From an uncultured Dorea sp. (lineage in GTDB: Bacteria > Bacillota > Clostridia > Lachnospirales > Lachnospiraceae): 64,000 nucleotides of DNA. The DNA lies in contig CAJUMF010000006.1 in NCBI GenBank assembly GCA_910586965.1, forward strand, positions 1 through 64,000, given 5' to 3'. A program made the position numbers and the translations under genes. Of this stretch, positions 58,347-64,000 are shown in pieces (the stretch's first letter is position 1; every line of letters starts with the position of its first letter). Under the pieces are notes generated by a model, which did not search any database, was not told the DNA's origin, and saw only the letters and a list, made by a program, of their open reading frames with translations.

Positions 58347-58808
58347 ATGATAATTGCGAAGAATGATGAAAACAAAAGGAGTATGCTGTGGAAAACGGCA
58401 ACGATTGGGTCATCGGTGCTGATTGTACTCATAGCGGTGTACTTGTTGACAAAGCTTTTTACTTCTAATCCTTTGGAAGGAAGTTGGGAAGATGAGGATG
58501 GAAGCATGGATATGACGATCAAGAAGAATGGAATTGTGATTGTCAATATACCAGAACTTGGTTCCGATATAGGTGTAGATGTAAGGATGAATTATTCTCT
58601 TGATAAAGAGGAGAAAACCATCTCTATTCATTCTGACGAGAAGGAGATGGAAGATCTTATCGAAGCATCGGGGGGAAAATATACAAAAGAGGAGCTTTAT
58701 CAGGCGGTGGATCCTGTGATCACGACTTTTAATTATAGTGTTGACAGGAGTTATCTTACGCTGACAGAGCGAGAATACGGAGAACAGATGATGTTTTTGA
58801 AAAAGTAA
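58347..58808 (+). CDS. membrane-anchored hypothetical protein
   Basis: 153 residues with one membrane segment (about 14-35, TATIGSSVLIVLIAVYLLTK) and an outside domain that starts NPLEGSWEDEDGSMDMTI, the pattern of lipocalin-like DUF5640-type domains. AGGGGACAAAAG lies upstream of the start. It has the strong promoter at 58279 and a terminator after it, so it is a single-gene unit. The function is unknown. Confidence 0.75.
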   Translation: MIIAKNDENKRSMLWKTATIGSSVLIVLIAVYLLTKLFTSNPLEGSWEDEDGSMDMTIKKNGIVIVNIPELGSDIGVDVRMNYSLDKEEKTISIHSDEKEMEDLIEASGGKYTKEELYQAVDPVITTFNYSVDRSYLTLTEREYGEQMMFLKK

Positions 58809-58818
58809 CATTGGCGGA

Positions 58819-58869
58819 TATCCCTCTATTTGTCATCGATGGAAGCGGTGGTATATAGAGGGAATTTTT
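58819..58869 (+). terminator. terminator-like hairpin before ispG
   Basis: TCCCTCTAT (58821-58829) pairs with ATAGAGGGA (58855-58863) around a 25-base loop, followed by ATTTTT. It ends the preceding gene and lies directly before the ispG ribosome site. Confidence 0.7.
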
Positions 58870-58884
58870 ATGGGAGGTGTCTTG

Positions 58885-59940
58885 ATGTACAGAGAGAATA
58901 CGAAGAAAATAAGGATAGGTGATACGGTGATCGGAGGCGGGAGTCCGATTGCCATTCAGTCCATGACCAATACCAGGACGGAAGATATAGGAGCGACAGT
59001 CGGGCAGATCCGTAAGTTAGAGGAGGCTGGCTGTGAGATTATCCGTTGCGCTGTACCTACGATGGAGGCAGCAAAGGCGTTAGGAGAGATTAAAAAACAA
59101 ACACACATTCCGTTGGTTGCAGATATCCATTTTGATCACCGTCTTGCCATTGCGGCAATAGAAAACGGGGCAGATAAGATTCGGATCAATCCGGGAAATA
59201 TCGGAGACTCTGAGCGTGTGCGTATGGTAGTGGAGAAAGCTAAGGAGTACAAAGTTCCTATTCGGGTAGGAGTAAACAGCGGCTCTTTAGAAAAAGAGTT
59301 GGTAGATAAATACGGCAAAGTTACGGCAAAAGGACTGGTGGAAAGCGCTCTCGACAAGGTAAGTATGATTGAAGATTTTGGGTATGACCGTATCGTGGTC
59401 AGCATCAAATCATCAGATGTTATGATGTGTGTGAAAGCCCACGAAGAGCTTGCTAAGAAATGTCAGTATCCTCTTCATGTGGGAATTACAGAGGCAGGAA
59501 CGCTTTTGGCAGGGAATATCAAGTCCTCTATAGGTTTAGGATTGATTTTAAATCAGGGAATTGGAGATACCATCCGTGTATCTTTGACGGGGGATCCGAC
59601 AGAAGAGATCAAGTCAGCGAAGATTATACTGAAAACGCTTGGTCTGAAGAAAGGGGGAATCGAGGTAGTATCTTGTCCGACTTGCGGACGCACAAAGATT
59701 GACCTTATCGGACTGGCGAATCAAGTGGAGAATATGGTGGCTGATATTCCCCTGGATATTAAAGTGGCAGTGATGGGCTGCGTGGTCAACGGGCCCGGGG
59801 AAGCGAAGGAAGCAGACATCGGGATTGCCGGAGGAATTGGAGAAGGCCTTTTGATCAAGAAAGGCCAGATCGTGAAGAAAGTAAAAGAAGAAGAACTATT
59901 GGAAACGTTGAGACAGGAGTTGCTTAACTGGAATGAGTAA
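58885..59940 (+). CDS. ispG: 4-hydroxy-3-methylbut-2-enyl diphosphate synthase (flavodoxin)
   Basis: IspG is the penultimate enzyme of the MEP isoprenoid pathway and uses a 4Fe-4S cluster. The 351-residue protein starts at 58885 (MYRENTKKIRIG), because GGGAGGTG just upstream is the ribosome site; an ATG at 58870 would swallow it. The TIM barrel is followed by cluster residues CPTCGRT and GCVVNGPGEAKEADIGIAGG. The polC start lies 8 bases inside its end. Confidence 0.95.
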   Translation: MYRENTKKIRIGDTVIGGGSPIAIQSMTNTRTEDIGATVGQIRKLEEAGCEIIRCAVPTMEAAKALGEIKKQTHIPLVADIHFDHRLAIAAIENGADKIRINPGNIGDSERVRMVVEKAKEYKVPIRVGVNSGSLEKELVDKYGKVTAKGLVESALDKVSMIEDFGYDRIVVSIKSSDVMMCVKAHEELAKKCQYPLHVGITEAGTLLAGNIKSSIGLGLILNQGIGDTIRVSLTGDPTEEIKSAKIILKTLGLKKGGIEVVSCPTCGRTKIDLIGLANQVENMVADIPLDIKVAVMGCVVNGPGEAKEADIGIAGGIGEGLLIKKGQIVKKVKEEELLETLRQELLNWNE

Positions 59941-62900
59941 AAGATTTTTTGAAGTGTTTCCGACACTTAAGGTAAATCAGAATATAGAGATGATGTTTCA
60001 GGGAATTGAGGTTACAAAAGTCGCTACCAATACAAACCGCGACTTTATCCGTGTACACATTTTAGGGCGGCATCTTTTGCATAAAAAAACAGTTTATGAA
60101 GTGGAGCGGATGCTCAAGGAACAGCTTTTTGGAAGGAGCAGTGTGCAGGTAGAGCTTGTAGAGCGCTATGAACTTTCCGGGCAGTATACTCCAGAGAATC
60201 TGATGGAGGAGTACAAGGACAGTTTTATCTTTGAATTAGGACAGAGAAGTGCTGTGGAGCGCAGTATGTTAAAGGGAGCAGACTGTTCTTTTAAAGAGGG
60301 AAATATACTCTGTTTAAAGCTGAGTGATACCATTGTATCTCAGGGGAAGAAAGAGTCACTGACAGGGTATCTGAAAGAAGTGTATGAGAATCGTTTTGGA
60401 CTTGATATCGACATACGAGTGTCCTACGATACACCAAAGGAGAGCAAGTTAAAGTATAATGAACTTAAAGTGCGCCAAGAGGTGGATGAAATATTAAGGG
60501 CATCCGCGGCGGCGCATGAAGAGAAAAAAGATGAGCAGGCAAAAGCGCCTGTTGCTGCCAAAGTACAAGAAAAAAAGAATAATAGTGCAGGCGCAAAGCG
60601 TTCCGGCGATCCCAATATAGTGTATGGACGGGATTTTGATGATGAGCCTGTAAAGCTCAGCCAGGTAGTGGGCGAGATGGGTGAAATCACTCTTCGGGGG
60701 AAAATAATCAGCTTTGATATGCGTGAAATACGTAATGAAAAGTCAATCCTCATGTTTGCTGTTACAGATTTTACGGATACAATTATGGTCAAGATGTTCG
60801 TGAGGAATGATCAGCTTGCAGAGATCTTAGGGGAAGTGAAAAAAGGGGCTTTCTTAAAGATCAAAGGTGTTACGACCATTGACAGATATGATGGAGAACT
60901 TACGATAGGCTCTGTATACGGTATCCGGAAGATTCCTGATTTTACGGAAAGCCGGCAGGATACAGCGTCGGAAAAACGAGTAGAGCTTCACTGCCATACG
61001 AAGATGAGTGACATGGATGGGGTGTCTAAGGTGGAAGATATCTTAAAACGCGCTCATGACTGGGGACATAAGGCTGTGGCTATTACGGATCATGGTGTTG
61101 TCCAAGGGTTTACAGAGGCACATCATTATGTACAGGGGCTTGACAGATCAGATCCTTTTAAGGTCATATACGGAGTAGAGGGATATCTGGTGGATGACCT
61201 GCAGGATGTTGCTATCAATGAAAAAGGCCAGTCACTTTCGGATACGTATGTAGTGTTTGACTTGGAGACAACAGGATTCAGTTCCGTAAAAGATAAAATT
61301 ATTGAGATTGGTGCGGTGAAGGTAGTGGAAGGGAGGATTACGGAGCGGTTTAGTACATTTGTCAATCCAAAGAGACCGATTCCTTTTGAGATTACACAGC
61401 TTACCGGTATCAGTGACCAGATGGTGATGGATGCTCCGGATATAGAGAGTGTGTTGCCGGATTTTATGGAGTTTGTTGGGGATGCGGTACTTGTGGCTCA
61501 TAATGCAGGATTTGATGTAGGTTTTATCGAGCAGAACTTAAGGTATCAGGATATCGTGCCGGATCTTACATCAGTAGATACAGTCGCGATGGCGAGGATA
61601 CTTCTTCCTACGTTGTCAAAATTCAAGCTGAATATTGTGGCGAATGCGCTTCACATCTCTTTGGAAAATCATCACCGGGCGGTAGATGACGCAGGGGCAA
61701 CAGCAGAGATTTTCGTAAGATTTATAGAGATGCTTAAGGAAAGAGGCATCTATACGTTGGAAAAGCTGAATCATTTTGGGGCTCAAAGTAAAGAGATGGT
61801 TAAAAAGCTTCCCTCCTACCATGTCATCATACTTGCGAAAAATCAGGTGGGACGAACGAACCTTTACACACTTGTCTCAAAGTCCCATCTGGAATATTAT
61901 GCAAGGCGTCCGCGAATTCCAAAAAGCGAACTGTCAAAGCACAGGGAAGGGCTGATTGTAGGAAGTGCCTGTGAAGCGGGAGAGCTCTATCAGGCAATTC
62001 TTAATGATAAGTCAGAAGAGCGCATTTCAAAGATTGTAAGTTTCTATGATTATCTGGAAATACAACCTCTTGGAAATAACCGCTTTATGATAGAGAACGA
62101 TCGTATCGGTAAAGTTAACAGCGAGGAAGATTTAAAGGAGATCAACCGCCAGATCGTCCGCCTTGGAGAGCGTTTTAATAAGCCGGTAGCAGCCACCTGC
62201 GACGTACATTTTCTGGAGCCGGAAGATGAGGTATACCGCCGGATCATCATGGCAGGAAAAGGTTTCAGCGACGCGGATAAGCAGGCGCCGCTATATCTTC
62301 ATACAACGGATGAAATGTTGGCAGAATTCGAATACCTTGGTTCAGAGAAAGCGCGGGAGGTTGTTGTTGAGAATCCTGGACGAATTGCAGATATGATTGA
62401 GAGAATCTCTCCGGTACGTCCGGACAAGTGTCCGCCTGTAATCCCGGATTCGGATAAGCAGCTTCGGGAAATCTGCTATCGGAAGGCCCACAGCATGTAC
62501 GGGGAAGAATTGCCGGAGATTGTGACAGAGCGTCTGGAACGGGAACTTCACTCGATCATTTCCAACGGATTTGCCGTGATGTACATCATTGCCCAGAAGT
62601 TGGTATGGAAATCTAACGAGGATGGCTATCTGGTAGGTTCAAGAGGATCTGTCGGTTCTTCTTTTGTGGCAACTATGGCGGGAATTACAGAGGTTAATCC
62701 GTTGAGCCCTCATTACTATTGCGGAAAATGCCATTACAGTGACTTTACCTCTCAGGAAGTACGTGCATACGCCGGAGGGTGCGGATGGGATATGCCGGAT
62801 AAGAAGTGTCCGGTCTGCGGCGAGCCGCTTATTAAGGATGGATTTGATATCCCTTTTGAGACATTTTTAGGATTTAAGGGCAACAAAGAACCGGATATTG

Positions 62901-64000
62901 ACCTTAACTTTTCCGGTGATTACCAGAGTAATGCTCACAAGTATACAGAAGTGATTTTCGGAGCAGGGCAGACTTACCGTGCAGGAACTATCGGTACATT
63001 GGCAGACAAAACGGCTTTTGGCTATGTAAAGAATTATTATGCCGAGCGCGGACAGGGAAAGCGGGTCTGCGAGATCAACCGGATTGTCCAGGGATGTACG
63101 GGGATCCGCAGAAGTACGGGTCAGCATCCGGGCGGTATCATCGTCCTCCCTCTGGGGGAAGATATCAACTCGTTTACTCCTGTACAGCATCCGGCCAATG
63201 ATGTGAATACGGATATTGTTACGACACATTTCGACTATCATTCTATTGACCACAATTTATTGAAGCTTGATATTCTGGGACATGATGATCCGACTATGAT
63301 AAAGACATTGGAGGAGTATATCAGCTCCCCGGCTATGGAGAATGAATACAATGAGACGGACCATAAATTTATCGCAACAGAGATTCCTTTGGATGATAAA
63401 GGGGTGATGTCATTGTTTCATGATACTTCTGCTCTTGGCATTACGCCTGAGGATATCGGAGGATGTCCGGTGGGATGCCTTGGGATACCGGAATTCGGGA
63501 CGGACTTTGTTATTCAGATGGTGGTGGATACAAAGCCGCAATCGTTGTCGGATCTGATCCGTATCTCGGGATTGTCCCACGGGACGGATGTATGGCTTAA
63601 TAATGCGCAGGAACTTATTAAGAGCGGCAAGGCTACGATATCTACAGCAATCTGCACCCGTGACGATATTATGACATATCTTATTAATAAGGGAATGGAC
63701 AGCGAGTTATCCTTTACCATCATGGAGAAGGTGAGGAAGGGAAAAGGTTTGACGCCGGAATTCGAGGAGGCTATGAAAGCTGCGGATGTGCCGGACTGGT
63801 ATATATGGTCCTGCAAGCAGATCAAATATATGTTCCCGAAGGCACATGCTGCGGCGTATGTCATGATGGCGTACCGGATCGCTTACTGCAAGATACATTA
63901 TCCGCTGGCGTATTATGGGGCTTATTTTGGAATTCGGGCGGATGCGTTTTCTTACGAGCTGATGTGCAGGGGAAAGGCAAGACTTCAGCAGTATATTGAC
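59933..64000 (+). CDS. polC: DNA polymerase III PolC-type, 3' end outside the window
   Basis: The replicative polymerase of low-GC Gram-positives. 1356 residues are visible, starting MSKRFFEVFPTLKVNQ. The order is PolC N-terminal domain, OB domain (about 225-320), PHP domain (ELHCHTKMSDMDGV, about 350) interrupted by the proofreading exonuclease (VVFDLETTGFSS, about 440), then the polymerase core. That core has SRGSVGSSF (about 902), a zinc site CGKC and CPVCG (about 928-965) and the catalytic DIDLNFSGD (about 987). The last 100 or so residues lie beyond the window. It overlaps ispG by 8 bases. No frameshift is seen. Confidence 0.96.
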   Translation, partial: MSKRFFEVFPTLKVNQNIEMMFQGIEVTKVATNTNRDFIRVHILGRHLLHKKTVYEVERMLKEQLFGRSSVQVELVERYELSGQYTPENLMEEYKDSFIFELGQRSAVERSMLKGADCSFKEGNILCLKLSDTIVSQGKKESLTGYLKEVYENRFGLDIDIRVSYDTPKESKLKYNELKVRQEVDEILRASAAAHEEKKDEQAKAPVAAKVQEKKNNSAGAKRSGDPNIVYGRDFDDEPVKLSQVVGEMGEITLRGKIISFDMREIRNEKSILMFAVTDFTDTIMVKMFVRNDQLAEILGEVKKGAFLKIKGVTTIDRYDGELTIGSVYGIRKIPDFTESRQDTASEKRVELHCHTKMSDMDGVSKVEDILKRAHDWGHKAVAITDHGVVQGFTEAHHYVQGLDRSDPFKVIYGVEGYLVDDLQDVAINEKGQSLSDTYVVFDLETTGFSSVKDKIIEIGAVKVVEGRITERFSTFVNPKRPIPFEITQLTGISDQMVMDAPDIESVLPDFMEFVGDAVLVAHNAGFDVGFIEQNLRYQDIVPDLTSVDTVAMARILLPTLSKFKLNIVANALHISLENHHRAVDDAGATAEIFVRFIEMLKERGIYTLEKLNHFGAQSKEMVKKLPSYHVIILAKNQVGRTNLYTLVSKSHLEYYARRPRIPKSELSKHREGLIVGSACEAGELYQAILNDKSEERISKIVSFYDYLEIQPLGNNRFMIENDRIGKVNSEEDLKEINRQIVRLGERFNKPVAATCDVHFLEPEDEVYRRIIMAGKGFSDADKQAPLYLHTTDEMLAEFEYLGSEKAREVVVENPGRIADMIERISPVRPDKCPPVIPDSDKQLREICYRKAHSMYGEELPEIVTERLERELHSIISNGFAVMYIIAQKLVWKSNEDGYLVGSRGSVGSSFVATMAGITEVNPLSPHYYCGKCHYSDFTSQEVRAYAGGCGWDMPDKKCPVCGEPLIKDGFDIPFETFLGFKGNKEPDIDLNFSGDYQSNAHKYTEVIFGAGQTYRAGTIGTLADKTAFGYVKNYYAERGQGKRVCEINRIVQGCTGIRRSTGQHPGGIIVLPLGEDINSFTPVQHPANDVNTDIVTTHFDYHSIDHNLLKLDILGHDDPTMIKTLEEYISSPAMENEYNETDHKFIATEIPLDDKGVMSLFHDTSALGITPEDIGGCPVGCLGIPEFGTDFVIQMVVDTKPQSLSDLIRISGLSHGTDVWLNNAQELIKSGKATISTAICTRDDIMTYLINKGMDSELSFTIMEKVRKGKGLTPEFEEAMKAADVPDWYIWSCKQIKYMFPKAHAAAYVMMAYRIAYCKIHYPLAYYGAYFGIRADAFSYELMCRGKARLQQYID

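Overview
The window looks like a chromosome segment of a Gram-positive anaerobe of the Lachnospiraceae / Clostridium cluster XIVa type. The evidence is PolC-type polymerase, PadR and XRE regulators, DUF4364, a YqhQ (DUF1385) protein, the rho-rpmE-yqhQ-prmC-prfA order, AGGAGG ribosome sites and consensus TTGACA-17-TATAAT promoters. Species cannot be named from the sequence alone.

Layout. 1-126: 3' end of a tRNA-Ala(CGC) and a bidirectional terminator. 127-1500: argG on the minus strand with ArgR-like boxes over its promoter. 1538-7382: an operon of a Bce-like ABC transporter, a PadR regulator and two paralogous membrane proteins that join a HAAS domain to an FtsW/RodA-like domain; a large dyad sits on its promoter. 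7331-12480: ArgR-box hairpin and argC-GNAT-argJ-argB-argD. 12564-12995: half-size DMT transporter. 13064-19313: comEA, a two-component system, a GerMN lipoprotein and comEC.

19301-38280 is the striking part. Between comEC and holA, which are neighbours in many Firmicutes, lies about 18.5 kb of visibly more GC-rich DNA carrying Wood-Ljungdahl genes in three transcription units. Minus unit 1 (30237 to 19937) holds a His-rich small protein, a CooT-like protein, cooC, acsD, an acsC-acsE fusion, acsB, acsV, a DUF3786 gene and a formate/nitrite transporter. Plus unit 2 (30441 to 34739) holds fhs, fchA, folD and a fused truncated FolC / 5-formyl-THF cyclo-ligase. Minus unit 3 (38270 to 34792) holds rnfC2, metV and metF. 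Together they cover formate uptake, formate to methyl-THF, methyl transfer to the corrinoid protein and acetyl-CoA synthesis. CO dehydrogenase (acsA/cooS) and formate dehydrogenase are not in the window. The left edge carries a broken AlbA_2-type gene.

38435-64000 returns to ordinary core genes: holA, lepA, hemW; DUF4364 and a TIGR01212 radical SAM gene on the minus strand; malic enzyme; rho, rpmE, yqhQ, prmC, prfA; an ABC exporter; a DUF2156 gene; two aminotransferases including hisC; a small export protein; a PfkB sugar kinase; DAHP synthase; an XRE regulator with two small hypothetical genes; ispG; and polC, which runs off the right edge. No stretch longer than 300 bases is without a gene. 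No rRNA, CRISPR array or intact transposase was seen.
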